A stretch of DNA of 64,000 bases, from positions 620,001-684,000 of the forward strand of contig NC_015177.1 of the NCBI RefSeq assembly GCF_000190735.1. The letters are read 5' to 3'. The notes beneath the pieces are model-generated. The model was not told where the DNA came from. It did not search any database and saw only the letters and a program-made list of their open reading frames with translations. The position numbers were made by a program, and so were the translations under genes. The DNA comes from Pseudopedobacter saltans DSM 12145. Its GTDB lineage: Bacteria; Bacteroidota; Bacteroidia; Sphingobacteriales; Sphingobacteriaceae. Positions 9,426 through 20,865 of this stretch are shown piece by piece (position 1 is the stretch's first letter; every line of letters starts with the position of its first letter).

Positions 9426-10118
9426 ATGAGTGCTAACAAGCAAAAGATTTTAATTGTAGATGATGAACCGGATATTCTTGAGCTGATAGAATACAATTTA
9501 AAAAAAGAAGGTTACCAAGTTTTTACTGCAACTAACGGTCAGGATGCGATTACCGAAGCGAGAAAAACCAGTCCAGATTTGATCATTTTAGATGTAATGA
9601 TGCCTAAGATGGACGGTATTGAAGCGTGTAGAATAATGAGAGGAATGCCGGAATTTAAAAATACATTCATGGTGTTTTTAACTGCGAGAATCGAAGAGTA
9701 TTCCGAAATAGCAGGCTTTAACGTGGGGGCAGATGATTACATTCCTAAACCTATAAAGCCCAGGGCTTTAGTAAGTAGGATAAACGCTATTTTAAGAAGA
9801 AACTTACAAGGTGAAGAAGAAACCTTTTCGAATAAAATAGAAATAGCGGATTTGGTAATTGACAGAGATGCTTTTCTTGTCTTCAAAGGCGGAGAGAAAA
9901 TCGTTTTGGCAAAGAAAGAGTTTGAATTACTTTATTTATTAGCTTCTAAACCGGGAAAAGTTTATACAAGAGAGGTTATTTTAAGAAATATCTGGGAAGA
10001 CTCTGTTGTGGTAACGAATAGAACCATCGATGTGCATATTAGAAAACTTAGGGAAAAATTGAAAGATAACTACGTTACAACTGTAAAAGGAGTGGGCTAT
10101 AAATTTGAAGTCCAGTAA
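9426..10118 (+). CDS. OmpR/PhoB-family response regulator, orphan
   Basis: 230 residues. The receiver domain has the acidic pair in VDDEPD, phospho-acceptor Asp56 in IILDVMMPKMDG, the Thr of FLTAR and the Lys of PKPIKPR. The C-terminal winged-helix DNA-binding domain (~130-230) ends in RKLREKLKDNYVTTVKGVGY. No sensor kinase is adjacent, as a terminator follows immediately, so its partner is encoded elsewhere or it is activated otherwise. The upstream gap contains TTAACATTGTATTAAC-like inverted sequence (9365-9375 area) that could be an operator; this is speculative. Confidence 0.93.
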   Translation: MSANKQKILIVDDEPDILELIEYNLKKEGYQVFTATNGQDAITEARKTSPDLIILDVMMPKMDGIEACRIMRGMPEFKNTFMVFLTARIEEYSEIAGFNVGADDYIPKPIKPRALVSRINAILRRNLQGEEETFSNKIEIADLVIDRDAFLVFKGGEKIVLAKKEFELLYLLASKPGKVYTREVILRNIWEDSVVVTNRTIDVHIRKLREKLKDNYVTTVKGVGYKFEVQ

Positions 10119-10220
10119 AGTATTAAATTGATTATTGAAAGAGGCCGTATCACAATTGGAATCCAAGATTTCAAATCAGAATTTAATTTTGATTGTTGCC
10201 CTCGATCATTTGAAATAATA

Positions 10221-10262
10221 AAAAAGAGCCAAAATTCGCTAAGATTTTGGCTCTTTTTTATT
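10221..10262 (+). terminator. Strong terminator after the response regulator
   Basis: A perfect 15-bp stem (AAAAAGAGCCAAAAT with its complement) has an 8-base loop and a T-run. The A-run on the other side would let it work in both directions. Confidence 0.85.
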
Positions 10263-10464
10263 AATCCTGATAATGCATCAAAATATTATTTGGCTTCAAG
10301 TTGTAAAAATACCCTTTTGATACATCCTCTTTTTTTGTTCTTGTTGGGTTTTTAAGCTCTCATCTCTCTGCAATTTCATAAACTAACCAAATTATTGGTT
10401 TATTTACTCATAGCAACTCAAAAAAATCAAACCAGCTTAACGAAAAAAGAACATACATTTTGTC

Positions 10465-10472
10465 TATCTTTG
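10465..10472 (+). promoter_or_regulatory. -7 box four bases before the ATG of the pseudouridine synthase
   Basis: TATCTTTG, a perfect TAnnTTTG, is followed by CGCA and then ATG. This predicts transcription starting at or next to the start codon, i.e. a leaderless mRNA. No clear -33 TTG at normal spacing. Confidence 0.45.
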
Positions 10473-10476
10473 CGCA

Positions 10477-11193
10477 ATGAAGTTTCCCAAATTCAAGGAT
10501 ATCATTCTATTCGAGGACGAAGATATTATTATAGTAAACAAGCCACCTTTTTTAAGTTCTTTAGACGAGCGTGAAGGAAAAGAAATCAGCTTATTAAAAA
10601 TGGCGAAACAATATGTGGAAGATGCACAGGTTTGCCATCGTTTGGATAAAGAAACTTCGGGTTTATTAGTTGTAGCCAAAAATCCTGAAGCTTACAGACA
10701 TATGTCTATATTATTCGAGCGTAGAAGGGTAAATAAAATATATCATGCTATTGTAGATGGCACTCATGTTTTTGAAGATCTTTTAGTCGATCTTCCTATT
10801 TTAAATGTAGGTAAAGGAAACGTGGTTATCAGTCGGGGAGAAGGCAAAAGAGCTGAAACCTGGTTTAGATCATTAGAATATTTTAAACATTATACTTTAT
10901 TGGAATGCAGGCCAGTAACTGGCAGAATGCATCAAATACGTATACATTTGGCAACCCAAAGAGCCTCTATTACAGGGGACAAGATGTATGGTGGGCAACC
11001 TGCTTTTTTATCTAAGATTAAAAGAGGATACAAATTGACTGATGAAGAAGAGCAACCTGTGATGAAAAGGTTTGCTTTACATGCCAGACAGCTAAGTTTT
11101 GTGAAACCAAACGGAGAGGAAATAACCATAGAGGCAGAATATCCAAAAGACTTTGCAGTGCTACTGAAGCTACTTCGTAAGAACGATGTGTAG
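10477..11193 (+). CDS. RluA-family 23S rRNA/tRNA pseudouridine synthase
   Basis: 238 residues, single catalytic domain with no S4 domain. The catalytic block HRLDKETSGLLV contains the essential Asp57. Other family blocks are FEDEDIIIVNKPPFL near the N-terminus, GRMHQIRIHLA, and the C-terminal FALHARQLSF. The enzyme isomerises uridine to pseudouridine in rRNA or tRNA; the exact site cannot be read from sequence. The ATG at 10477 fits the adjacent -7 box. Confidence 0.93.
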   Translation: MKFPKFKDIILFEDEDIIIVNKPPFLSSLDEREGKEISLLKMAKQYVEDAQVCHRLDKETSGLLVVAKNPEAYRHMSILFERRRVNKIYHAIVDGTHVFEDLLVDLPILNVGKGNVVISRGEGKRAETWFRSLEYFKHYTLLECRPVTGRMHQIRIHLATQRASITGDKMYGGQPAFLSKIKRGYKLTDEEEQPVMKRFALHARQLSFVKPNGEEITIEAEYPKDFAVLLKLLRKNDV

Positions 11194-11223
11194 CTTTGCT
11201 ACGCGATAACATTGAAAATCGAA

Positions 11224-11257
11224 GGTCCCAACCGAATTTAAGGAAGGGACTTTTTTA
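11224..11257 (+). terminator. Terminator after the pseudouridine synthase
   Basis: A 6-bp stem (GGTCCC with GGGACT, one G-T pair) is followed by TTTTTT. Modest strength. Confidence 0.55.
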
Positions 11258-11519
11258 ATGCGTTCTTCTTAAATAAATACAGGTTTGTAATCGAAACAGA
11301 TCCATAGCGCTAAGCTACATGCCTATAAACAATGAGGATAGTTTTTAATAAAAGGCGTAAAATCTTAAAAGAATAATCGGGTCTTGTTTTGATTTTCTAG
11401 CTTCAATATGATAATAAGGCTGTTTTGATAGATGGCATTACCTACAGATACTTAGCTGTTAGGAATCCGCAAACCGCAAAATTCTTAAATTAGAGAATCA
11501 ATTAATCAAAATCTAATGT

Positions 11520-12710
11520 ATGAAAGGTAAGCTATTAATCTATTTACTCTTAATCGTTGCTTCCGGTGCTTATGCACAAAATTCAAAATTCAGTTTTATA
11601 GATGGTAAACTATTATTGAACAATAAAAAGTCTTATGAAAGCGGTAAGCCCGAAGCCAAAAATAGAGTGGGGGAGCTTTTGAAACTTGCCGATAAGTTAC
11701 TCGATGCGAAACCTCAATCTGTAATGGATAAGAATTTTACACCTCCAAGTGGTTCTAAACATGATTATATGAGTATGGGGCCTTATTGGTGGCCTGACAC
11801 ATCGAAAGCAGATGGCTTACCTTATATAAGGAAAGATGGGCTTAGAAATCCGGAGATAAGAAAAATTAGTGATCGTGAGTTTTTAGGTGGTATGGAAGGA
11901 AAGTGTAAGGCTTTAAGTTTGGCTTACCATTTTACTGGTAACGAAGTTTACGCAGAGAAGGCTACGCAATTATTAAGGGTTTGGTTTTTAAATCCTGAAA
12001 CTAAAATGAATCCCAATCTGGATTTTGCACAAGCTATTCCCGGAATTAACGATGGCAGAGGTATTGGTATTATTGAATCGAGGTTTCTGGCTGATTTGAC
12101 TGATTGGGTAACTATTTTAAGAGCTTCCAAATCATTTACTAAAGCCGATTTTGATGGTCTGCAGTCATGGTATAAAGATTACCTTTCATGGATGCTGAAT
12201 AGTAAAAACGGTAAAGACGAGCATAAAGCCAAAAATAATCATGGAACTTTTTACGATTATCAGGTGTCTGCTTTTGCATTGTTTACTAATCAGGATGCTT
12301 TGTCTAAATCTATTTTAGAAGAAACAAAAAAGAGGATTTTGGTGCAAATCGAGACGGATGGCAAACAGCCTTTGGAACTCGCTAGAACAAATGCGTATAG
12401 TTATAGTACCATGAATTTGGAAGGATGGTTTAAAATTGCTTTGCTTGCGGAGAAACTGAACCTGGATTTTTGGAATTATAATATTGATGGCCGTAGTTTA
12501 AAGGCAGCTCTTGACTATTTAATTCCTTATGCTTTAGGTAAGGAGAAATTTGTTTACGAACAAATAGGCTCCTACAATAGGAAGGATATGGAGTTTCTGA
12601 TGTTAGTCGCTTCCGATAAATTTCATAATCAAGCGTATATTAGCGAATATAGGAAAGTAGAGGGGCACTCTTTAGAACTTTTTAATGCTTTGTTGTGTAG
12701 TCGGCTGTAA
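11520..12710 (+). CDS. Alginate-lyase-family (PF05426) polysaccharide lyase, secreted
   Basis: 396 residues with a signal peptide (cut after AYAQ). An (alpha/alpha)n-toroid pattern follows, with MGPYWWPD near residue 85, FLNPETKMNPNLDFAQ, GRGIGIIESR and the catalytic-region block NNHGTFYDYQ near residue 240. This layout matches the alginate_lyase Pfam family, whose members cleave alginate, glucuronan or related uronates by beta-elimination; PL38 is one CAZy home for such proteins. The substrate is not decidable here, and no SusC/SusD pair is adjacent. The upstream 260 bases have no clear promoter. Confidence 0.85.
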   Translation: MKGKLLIYLLLIVASGAYAQNSKFSFIDGKLLLNNKKSYESGKPEAKNRVGELLKLADKLLDAKPQSVMDKNFTPPSGSKHDYMSMGPYWWPDTSKADGLPYIRKDGLRNPEIRKISDREFLGGMEGKCKALSLAYHFTGNEVYAEKATQLLRVWFLNPETKMNPNLDFAQAIPGINDGRGIGIIESRFLADLTDWVTILRASKSFTKADFDGLQSWYKDYLSWMLNSKNGKDEHKAKNNHGTFYDYQVSAFALFTNQDALSKSILEETKKRILVQIETDGKQPLELARTNAYSYSTMNLEGWFKIALLAEKLNLDFWNYNIDGRSLKAALDYLIPYALGKEKFVYEQIGSYNRKDMEFLMLVASDKFHNQAYISEYRKVEGHSLELFNALLCSRL

Positions 12711-13054
12711 GGAGTTTTTATTATTTATTTTTGATAGGTGCCTTTCGACAATCTATTCGCCTCTTAGCTTGTCATGAACTGTATTTATTAGAATACCGAT
12801 ACGAAGAATGAAAGTCAGTCCGCTTCATAGACGGCGGCTGGCCTAGATACTTTTTTCAGAAAGTCTTTATGTCTTCTATATGGCCTTCAAGAATGCTAAA
12901 GCATTTTGTCTTAGATACAAAAGTATCTGAAAACGAGCTCAAGAGTTTATGAATACCGATGAAAATCAATAAAAATTAATGAATAAATCAAGGCCTATAA
13001 TTTTTGTCACTGCATAGTGGTAAAATGCATATGTAAAAAACAAAAAGCTCCAGT
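12711..13054. other. Intergenic region carrying an inverted copy of the 18-20 kb repeat
   Basis: No gene seen. 12797-12932 is reverse-complementary to part of the repeat array at 18.4-20.5 kb; the flanks are plain A+T-rich sequence. Confidence 0.6.
12797..12932 (-). repeat. Dispersed repeat, inverted partial copy
   Basis: The reverse complement reads like 20400-20535: a GATACTTTTGTATC segment, a GACAAAATGCTTTAGCATTC segment, the GGCCATATAGAA segment, and the hairpin core CCGCCGTCTATGAAGCGGAC. It shares the GGCCATATAGAA variant with unit D rather than A-C. Confidence 0.8.
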
Positions 13055-13909
13055 TTACAAAGTAACCAATAAAAAAACTTCACCACTAGCGGGCTTAAAA
13101 TCATCAGACCTATTACCAAAGTACCGGCTTTCTAAATCCCTGGTAGATATTAATTCGAAATCAGAGAAACCAGCTTCGTTGGCCAAATCTCGCATTTCTT
13201 TTACAGAGAAAAAGCTGATAAAAGGAGTCCCGGCTTCTTTGGTGGCTTTGTTGGCAATTTCTTGCAGAGGCTGATCCTCCTTATCCATCAATTCTATAGG
13301 TAGGTATAGCGTTACAGCTAAAACAGAACCTTTTGCAAAATGAGACATCTGTTTTAACATAGACACTATAGCGTCTTTAGTAAGGTATAGGGTTACCCCT
13401 GTAGAAACAATAACTGCAGGTTCGGTAATGTCGAAACCGGATTTAATCAATTCATCTTTCCACGATGTTTTTTCAAAGTCAACGGGCACAAAATGAAGCC
13501 ACTCAGGAATGGAGTGTCCAGTTTCTATCAGTCTTTTTTGTTTCCAGGCTTGAGTTTCGGGTTCATCAATTTCGAAGATATGCAGGTTAGAGATATCATC
13601 TTTTCTCCTTTGAGCAAAAGTATCAAGTCCGGCACCTAAAATAACATACTGGTTTATACCTTCATGATGCGCCTTCATGATTAAATCTTCTATAAAACGA
13701 GCTCTTGCTAAAATGGAAGCCCTTATTCTTTTTGTAAATCCCGGATGCATATCAGGACGTTGCATCCAGTTACTATCTGGATCGACCAATTGTAAACCAA
13801 TAATGTCTTCCAGAATATGAGGTTTCGCATCAACCATCGTATGTAAAGCTCTCCATAAGGCTGTTCTCACAGCAGTATTATCAGGAATAGTGTCCAGATC
13901 TTCGTTCAT
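13055..13909 (-). CDS. Class I SAM-dependent methyltransferase, LCM (PF04072)-like
   Basis: 284 residues. Family features are RTALWRALHTMVDAKPHIL at the N-terminus, RARFIEDLIMKAHHEGINQY followed by VILGAGLDTFAQRR (SAM-binding glycine motif, ~residues 88-103), FEIDEP (acidic strand 2) and VSTGVTLYLTKDAI. These are typical of the leucine-carboxyl-methyltransferase-like enzymes widespread in bacteria, often labelled putative O-methyltransferase. The substrate is unknown. The next gene on the strand (VOC) ends 70 bases away and is not obviously linked. Confidence 0.88.
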   Translation of the reverse strand: MNEDLDTIPDNTAVRTALWRALHTMVDAKPHILEDIIGLQLVDPDSNWMQRPDMHPGFTKRIRASILARARFIEDLIMKAHHEGINQYVILGAGLDTFAQRRKDDISNLHIFEIDEPETQAWKQKRLIETGHSIPEWLHFVPVDFEKTSWKDELIKSGFDITEPAVIVSTGVTLYLTKDAIVSMLKQMSHFAKGSVLAVTLYLPIELMDKEDQPLQEIANKATKEAGTPFISFFSVKEMRDLANEAGFSDFELISTRDLESRYFGNRSDDFKPASGEVFLLVTL

Positions 13910-13982
13910 GATCGTTAGAATGCAATAATTAAGTCTTAAAACAAAGTTGGTGCTATCAATAGTATCTTAGAAATTTTCCTCA

Positions 13983-14411
13983 TTAACCATTGGATGGTTC
14001 GAAACTAATTTTCCAGTTTATCCCAAATTTATCCGTAACAATCCCATAATAAGATCCCCAGAATGTTTCATTTATAGGTAATATGATTTTTCCATCAATA
14101 GAAAGACTTTGGAATAACCTTTCGGCTTCCTCCTTTACGTCTGTGTTAATTGATAACGAGAAATTACTGCTTGAAACGTTCCCTTTAAATACTTCTGCAT
14201 TGTCGGAACCCATTAATATTGTTTCATCACTAATAGGAAGCGATACATGCATAATCTTATCGTCTCTATCCGAAAATATTCCACGTTGTGCCTCTGGAAC
14301 ATCTTTATAACGTCCGATGTACTTAAACTCGCACTTGAAGACTGATTTGTAAAAGTTAAAAGCTTCTTCGCAATTACCATCGAAATACAAATAGGGGTTT
14401 ACTATGGTCAT
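13983..14411 (-). CDS. VOC/glyoxalase superfamily protein, PhnB-like
   Basis: 142 residues. The opening NPYLYFDGNCEEAFNFYKSVF and ending GSYYGIVTDKFGINWKISF are the signature of PhnB-like VOC proteins (3-demethylubiquinone methyltransferase-type fold). Two beta-alpha-beta-beta-beta modules are evident. A paralogue lies at 53666-54106. The role is unknown; proteins of this type are often metal-free or bind small ligands. Confidence 0.88.
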   Translation of the reverse strand: MTIVNPYLYFDGNCEEAFNFYKSVFKCEFKYIGRYKDVPEAQRGIFSDRDDKIMHVSLPISDETILMGSDNAEVFKGNVSSSNFSLSINTDVKEEAERLFQSLSIDGKIILPINETFWGSYYGIVTDKFGINWKISFEPSNG

Positions 14412-14468
14412 AAAACTAATTTAGTTTATTTAATTCATAAAGATAACACGTGATGCGTGTAAATAAAA

Positions 14469-14500
14469 AAATCCGTTCCTTAATTTAAAGGAACGGATTT
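14469..14500. terminator. Hairpin terminator between ABC-F and VOC genes
   Basis: A 13-bp stem (AAATCCGTTCCTT with complement) flanked by A-run and T-run. It lies after the ABC-F gene on the minus strand. Confidence 0.8.
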
Positions 14501-14557
14501 AAGACATTATTAAATCAATCGTTTCAGTTTAACAATTGATAACTAACAAACTACTAC

Positions 14558-16204
<1,647 letters not shown>

Positions 16205-16234
16205 CTAAAATTAATGTGCTGCAAAGCTCAAAAA

Positions 16235-17491
16235 CTAATTATTATCAGCGGAATGAACATTTTCGGATAGCTCTTTTTTCCTGTTTAAACCCATAAGCGC
16301 AGGTGTGAAAAATGAGAGTATCCCGACTAAAACAATAAGTAAGCCGAGTATAATAAATGTAAGGTTTACCCCAATAGTGTCCGCGACGAATCCAGTACTT
16401 AGCAAACCAATTACCGAAGGGATAATAGCAAAACTGAAGTACATGGAAAACACCCTACCCATCATATCCGGTCGTATTTGTTCCTGCAAAACAGTCATAA
16501 AGCTGGCCTGATATATAGATGCAGCAAGCCCGCCCAAAGTTGTTAATCCAACGAAAGTTACAAAAGCACTTGCAGATATCCAACCCGAAAAGGCTAACGT
16601 AGCTCCTAATATAATATGCATGCAATTGATGAGGACCACTTTAGAAGTCGAAGGTTTCCATAAGCCTAAAATTCCACCGCCGATAAGCATGCCCACGCCC
16701 CAAACAATTTCAATAAGGCTCATTTCAAACTTACCACCTCCAAAATGATTTAAAGTAAGCAAGGGAAACATCACAGCAACAGGCATAATACAAAACGTTG
16801 CAATAATAGAATACAGGAAAAGCCAGGACAGGCCTTTGTTCCTTAATATCTCGTGAAAACCAAGACGGATATCTTGCCAAACCTGGTTGAAGCTTGTTTT
16901 GCTCTTTTCTGCTAATTGAGGATTGGGGATCACAACAAATAGCAAGGCGACAATTGCCACGATAGCCCCGATAATATCCAATAGCAACACATTACCTATA
17001 GAAAACCAGCTGATAGCCAATGCACCCAAGGCAGGCCCTGCAATGCTTGATGCTGATTGTATCGTCTGATTGATGCCCGCGATACGCAGCAGCTCCGATT
17101 CGGGTGCAAGCATAGGGATTGCAGCTTGCATAGCAGGCATATGGAATGCCGAACCTACAGACCGTAAAGCTAGTATAACATAAATCAATATCAGACTTTC
17201 GTAGCCCATGTAAAAACTGATAGACATAAATAAAGTACATATGGCTACAAACGCATCGGCAAAAATCATTGTCTTTTTTCTATCCCAACGGTCTATAAAA
17301 ACACCCGCAATAGGGCCGATAATTGCTTGAGGAAGTAAGCTGGCCATTGCCGAATAGGCAAGAACCTCGGCAGAACCCGTCTTTAAGCTTAACCAGATTA
17401 CCACAGCAAAATTGACAGCCGAAGTACTGATTAATGAGATAAATTGTCCAATCCATATAATGGCAAATTTCTTTTTCCAGGAATCTTTCAT
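16235..17491 (-). CDS. MFS transporter, MFS_3/enterobactin-exporter-like
   Basis: 418 residues with about 12 hydrophobic helices. The first cytoplasmic loop carries the MFS motif as GVFIDRWDRKKTM. The N-terminus WKKKFAIIWIGQFISLISTSA and the loop QVWQDIRLGFHEI resemble the macrolide-efflux/EntS-like drug-exporter subgroup. It presumably exports a small molecule using the proton gradient. It lies 54 bases upstream of the ABC-F start on the same strand, but the ABC-F has its own -7 box. Confidence 0.88.
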   Translation of the reverse strand: MKDSWKKKFAIIWIGQFISLISTSAVNFAVVIWLSLKTGSAEVLAYSAMASLLPQAIIGPIAGVFIDRWDRKKTMIFADAFVAICTLFMSISFYMGYESLILIYVILALRSVGSAFHMPAMQAAIPMLAPESELLRIAGINQTIQSASSIAGPALGALAISWFSIGNVLLLDIIGAIVAIVALLFVVIPNPQLAEKSKTSFNQVWQDIRLGFHEILRNKGLSWLFLYSIIATFCIMPVAVMFPLLTLNHFGGGKFEMSLIEIVWGVGMLIGGGILGLWKPSTSKVVLINCMHIILGATLAFSGWISASAFVTFVGLTTLGGLAASIYQASFMTVLQEQIRPDMMGRVFSMYFSFAIIPSVIGLLSTGFVADTIGVNLTFIILGLLIVLVGILSFFTPALMGLNRKKELSENVHSADNN

Positions 17492-17777
17492 AAAAATAAA
17501 TAATACAAAGCCAAAGGCATTTGTGTCAGTAAAAAATAGTGTTAATCAGACTAAAAAAGTCTTAAAGAAGAATAAGTACCATTAAATAGTACTTGCTTTA
17601 GGCAACATACCTGTCACGATAAGTGAAGATGCTATGTTTTTGATATGCTATCCACATAGATTGTTGTGATTAGGAATCGCAAAGCTACAAATTTTACTTT
17701 GTATGTAAAAAGTATCTAAAAAGTTTTTGTTGTTCCTAAAATTTCTTTGTAAAGTTTCTAGTTTGAAGCTTACAGAA

Positions 17778-18257
17778 TTATCGTGTTGGCAATGTTCTCT
17801 TATAGGCAATATAGTCACTAATCGGCGGAGCGATTCCCAATTGTTTAAAATCTGTAGCAACTTGCGCTCTATGATATGTAGAATGGTTGATAACATGTAA
17901 GAGAATATCCTCTATACTATTGTGAAAACTGTCTCCCGTAGATGTCTGATATGTGATGATGTTTTCTAAATCTGTATTATCATCATTAACAATCAACAAA
18001 GATTTTCGGTAGTTTTCCTCATTTATAGATCTCAGCGAATGATTCGGATTAATCTGAAATCTGTCGAAAGATGATTGGTTTAACAAACGCGAATTCCAAA
18101 TCTGATGAGCGTTTAGTATGTGGTTTATAAGCGTACTTAATCTTTCAGTCATTAAATCAGCATGCTCTAAATATAATCTGATAAACATGTGGTTCATTTG
18201 GAAATTATACTCCAATAATTCCGCAAGCTTGTTTTTTAATTTAGACAGTTTATCCAT
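17778..18257 (-). CDS. DinB-family protein
   Basis: 159 residues forming a four-helix bundle. The metal-ligand histidines are visible as HILNAHQIWNSR (first) and the C-terminal HVINHSTYHRAQV. DinB-fold proteins bind a divalent metal; many act as thiol-dependent S-transferases (bacillithiol/YfiT group). The function of this member is unknown. Confidence 0.85.
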   Translation of the reverse strand: MDKLSKLKNKLAELLEYNFQMNHMFIRLYLEHADLMTERLSTLINHILNAHQIWNSRLLNQSSFDRFQINPNHSLRSINEENYRKSLLIVNDDNTDLENIITYQTSTGDSFHNSIEDILLHVINHSTYHRAQVATDFKQLGIAPPISDYIAYKRTLPTR

Positions 18258-18405
18258 TATCGTTTTAGAAATAAGTTTTTTTAAAATTACTAAGAGTATG
18301 ATATAAATAGATTGATTTATTGAGAAATTTTTTGTGGATAGTCTTGATTGGATTCGAAACTGTCTAATACAAGTTTTGTAATGCTCCTTTCGCAGTTCCT
18401 ATTAA

Positions 18406-19030
18406 TAGTACGGCCAGTGGCATTATAAGATTTGGAGCTAAAATCAGATAAATCTTTGTGCACAAACAATCAACGGGCAAACCCCAAGCAATCCAATGTG
18501 CTGTAGAAAGCGACATAAAGCACCAACGAACACACATATCCGGATTGCGCTAATTAAAGATTTATCCAGATGGAGCGACAAAGATTATACGCCTTGATTT
18601 TTTTGGTCGCTTTTTGTATCAAAGACAAAATGCTTCAGCATTCTTGAGAGCCTTATTAATAATATACTATATCGAAAAAAAGGACTAGGTCAGCCGCCGG
18701 CTATGAGGCGGACTGACTTTCATTCTTCGTATAGGCATTCTACTAATATCATTGACACTGATATTCTTTTTTCTTTTTTGAAAAAGAAACAAAAACATTT
18801 TCTTCTTATGGCCTTAGCTCTATCCTCACGCTCAGGGAAAAATGACATCGCACCAACTTTTCCCAAAGGGTGCCAGTAAACTTTATCTACTGATATATGC
18901 TAAAAGCTGCAGAGACAACAGGGTACTGAAAGGAATCCCGCTCCTTTGGTAAAAGAGGCTCGGTTATGCCATTTGTTCTAAACAGCAACCATTTTTAGGA
19001 TTGGACATTGCAAACTTATACTTTCTTTGA
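18406..19030. repeat. Repeat unit A
   Basis: First unit of the array, with the hairpin core near 18690-18715. It is almost identical to unit C apart from a ~50-base deletion in C. Confidence 0.8.
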
Positions 19031-19633
19031 TAGTACGGCCGGTGGCATTATAAGATTTGGAGCTAAAATCAGATAAATCTTTGTTCACAAACAATAAATA
19101 AGTAAACCCCAAGCAATCCAATATGCTGTAGAAAGCAACATAAAGTATCAACGAACACACATATCCGGATTGCGCCAATTAAAGATTTATTTGGATGGAG
19201 CGACAAAGATTATACGCCAAGGCAGGTTTGGTCGCTTTTTGTATCAAAGACAAAATGCTTCAGCATTCTTGAGAGCCTTATTAATAATATACTATATCGA
19301 AAAAAAGGACTAGGCCAGCCGCCGGCTATGAGGCGGACTAACTTTCATTCTTCGTATAGGCATTCTACTAATATTATTGACACTGATATTCCTTTTTTCT
19401 TTTTTGAAAAAGAAACACCTAGCCTGCGGCAGGCAGGAAAACATTTTCTTTTTATGGCCTTAGCTCTATCCTCACGCTCAGGGAAAAATGTCATCGCACC
19501 AACTTTCCTTTGCCACTCTGCTTTTTGAAAAGAATCTACCCAATTGAGCAAAGAAAAGAGGCTCGGTTGTGCGATTTGTTCTAAACAGTAACCATTTTTA
19601 GGGTTGGACATTGCAAACTTATACTTTCTTCGA
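19031..19633. repeat. Repeat unit B
   Basis: Second unit. It differs from A by GGCCGGTGG and TTCACAAAC variants and by an inserted palindrome-like CCTGCGGCAGGCAGG near 19417-19437. The 3' third is divergent. Confidence 0.8.
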
Positions 19634-20207
19634 TAGTACGGCCAGTGGCATTATAAGATTTGGAGCTAAAATCAGATAAATCTTTGTGCACAAACAATCA
19701 ACGGGCAAACCCCAAGCAATCCAATGTGCTGTAGAAAGCGACATAAAGCACCAACGAACACACATATCCGGATTGCGCTAATGAAAGATTTATCCAGATG
19801 GAGCGACAAAGATTATACGCCTTGATTTTTTTGGTCGCTTTTTGTATCAAGACAAAAAGGACTAGGTCAGCCGCCGGCTATGAGGCGGACTAACTTTCAT
19901 TCTTCGTATAGGCATTCTACTAATATCATTGACACTGATATTCTTTTTTCTTTTTTGAAAAAGAAACAAAAACATTTTCTTCTTATGGCCTTAGCTCTAT
20001 CCTCACGCTCAGGGAAAAATGACATCGCACCAACTTTTCCCAAAGGGTGCCAGTAAACTTTATCTACTGCTATATGCTAAAAGCTGCAGAGACAACAGGG
20101 TACTGAAAGGAATCCCGCTCCTTTGGTAAAAGAGGCTCGGTTATGCCATTTGTTCTAAACAGCAACCATTTTTAGGATTGGACATTGCAAACTTATACTT
20201 TCTTTGA
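19634..20207. repeat. Repeat unit C
   Basis: Third unit, A-type, lacking ~50 bases (the AAATGCTTCAGCATTC segment) after 19850. Confidence 0.8.
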
Positions 20208-20535
20208 TAGTACGGCCGGTGGCATTATAAGATTTGGAGCTAAAATCAGATAAATCTTTGTTCACAAACAATAAATAAGTAAACCCCAAGCAATCCAATA
20301 TGCTGTAGAAAGCAACATAAAGTATCAACGAACACACATATCCGGATTGCGCCAATTAAAGATTTATTTGGATGGAGCGACAAAGATTATACGCCTTGAT
20401 TTTTTGGATACTTTTGTATCAAAGACAAAATGCTTCAGCATTCTTGAAGGCCATATAGAAATATAAAGACTTTCTGAAAAAAGTATCTAGGCCAGTCGCC
20501 GGCTATGAGGCGGACTAACCTTCACTCTCTGCTTA
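20208..20535. repeat. Repeat unit D (truncated)
   Basis: Fourth unit, B-type to ~20390, then it switches to a GGATACTTTTGTATC / GGCCATATAGAA variant shared with the inverted copy near 12.8 kb, and stops. Confidence 0.75.
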
Positions 20536-20665
20536 AGCTTTACTAATACATCATTCCTCATCAAAAACAATAACCATCACACTTAAGAGGCAAACTAACA
20601 TTCAAACCCTCAATTCTAATACCTTAAGAATAACAAATAAATTTAACACCTCCGAAAATAGTTAT

Positions 20666-20673
20666 TACCTTTG
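20666..20673 (+). promoter_or_regulatory. -7 box upstream of the cobalamin riboswitch
   Basis: TACCTTTG (TAnnTTTG) lies just before the riboswitch, giving a predicted transcript start near 20677. The -33 element is not clear. Confidence 0.4.
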
Positions 20674-20679
20674 CGAAGC

Positions 20680-20865
20680 ATTTGGTTTCTGTATCCTTTG
20701 ATACAGAATTAAAAGGGAATCCGGTGAAAATCCAGAACTGTCCCGCAGCTGTAAGCTTCATTAACCAAAAGCCCATTCAACATTACCACTATTCCGAAAC
20801 TCGGAACGGGAAGGTAGGGCTCGAGGGAAGTAAGTCAGAAGACCTGCCATTGCATTTTGATATTC
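20680..20865 (+). promoter_or_regulatory. Cobalamin (AdoCbl) riboswitch
   Basis: Conserved core elements are present: GGTGAAAATCC then GAACTGTCCCGCAGCTGTAA (20723-20754), and the B12-box AAGTCAGAAGACCTGCC (20832-20848). It sits 114 bases before the TonB receptor start chosen below. Riboswitches of this class repress downstream B12-uptake genes when cobalamin is plentiful. No intrinsic terminator follows, so translation-level control is likely. Confidence 0.95.

Larger units (their letters stand above)
10119..10476. other. Intergenic region, 358 bases
   Basis: It holds one strong terminator (10221-10262) and a -7 box right before the next gene. The small open frames here lack coding character. 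Confidence 0.6.
18406..20535. repeat. Non-coding tandem repeat array (four units)
   Basis: Four units begin with TAGTACGGCC and run ~625, 603, 574 and >=320 bases. Units 1 and 3 resemble each other more than units 2 and 4 (for example TTGTGCACAAAC versus TTGTTCACAAAC), so the array looks like a duplicated dimer. Each contains a bulged hairpin GTCAGCCGCC...GGCGGACTGAC and a segment often seen in Sphingobacteriaceae intergenic repeats. No coding capacity. Confidence 0.85.

Noticed and set aside
10128-10355. 75-codon open frame after the response regulator
   Set aside because: It runs through a strong terminator hairpin and has no recognisable features.
18978-20355. Identical 66-residue minus-strand open frames in two repeat units
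   Set aside because: They span unit junctions of a non-coding repeat and have no protein-like conservation; identity is due to DNA duplication.
18406-20535. Possible CRISPR array
   Set aside because: Units are ~600 bases, vary internally and lack short spacers; no cas genes.
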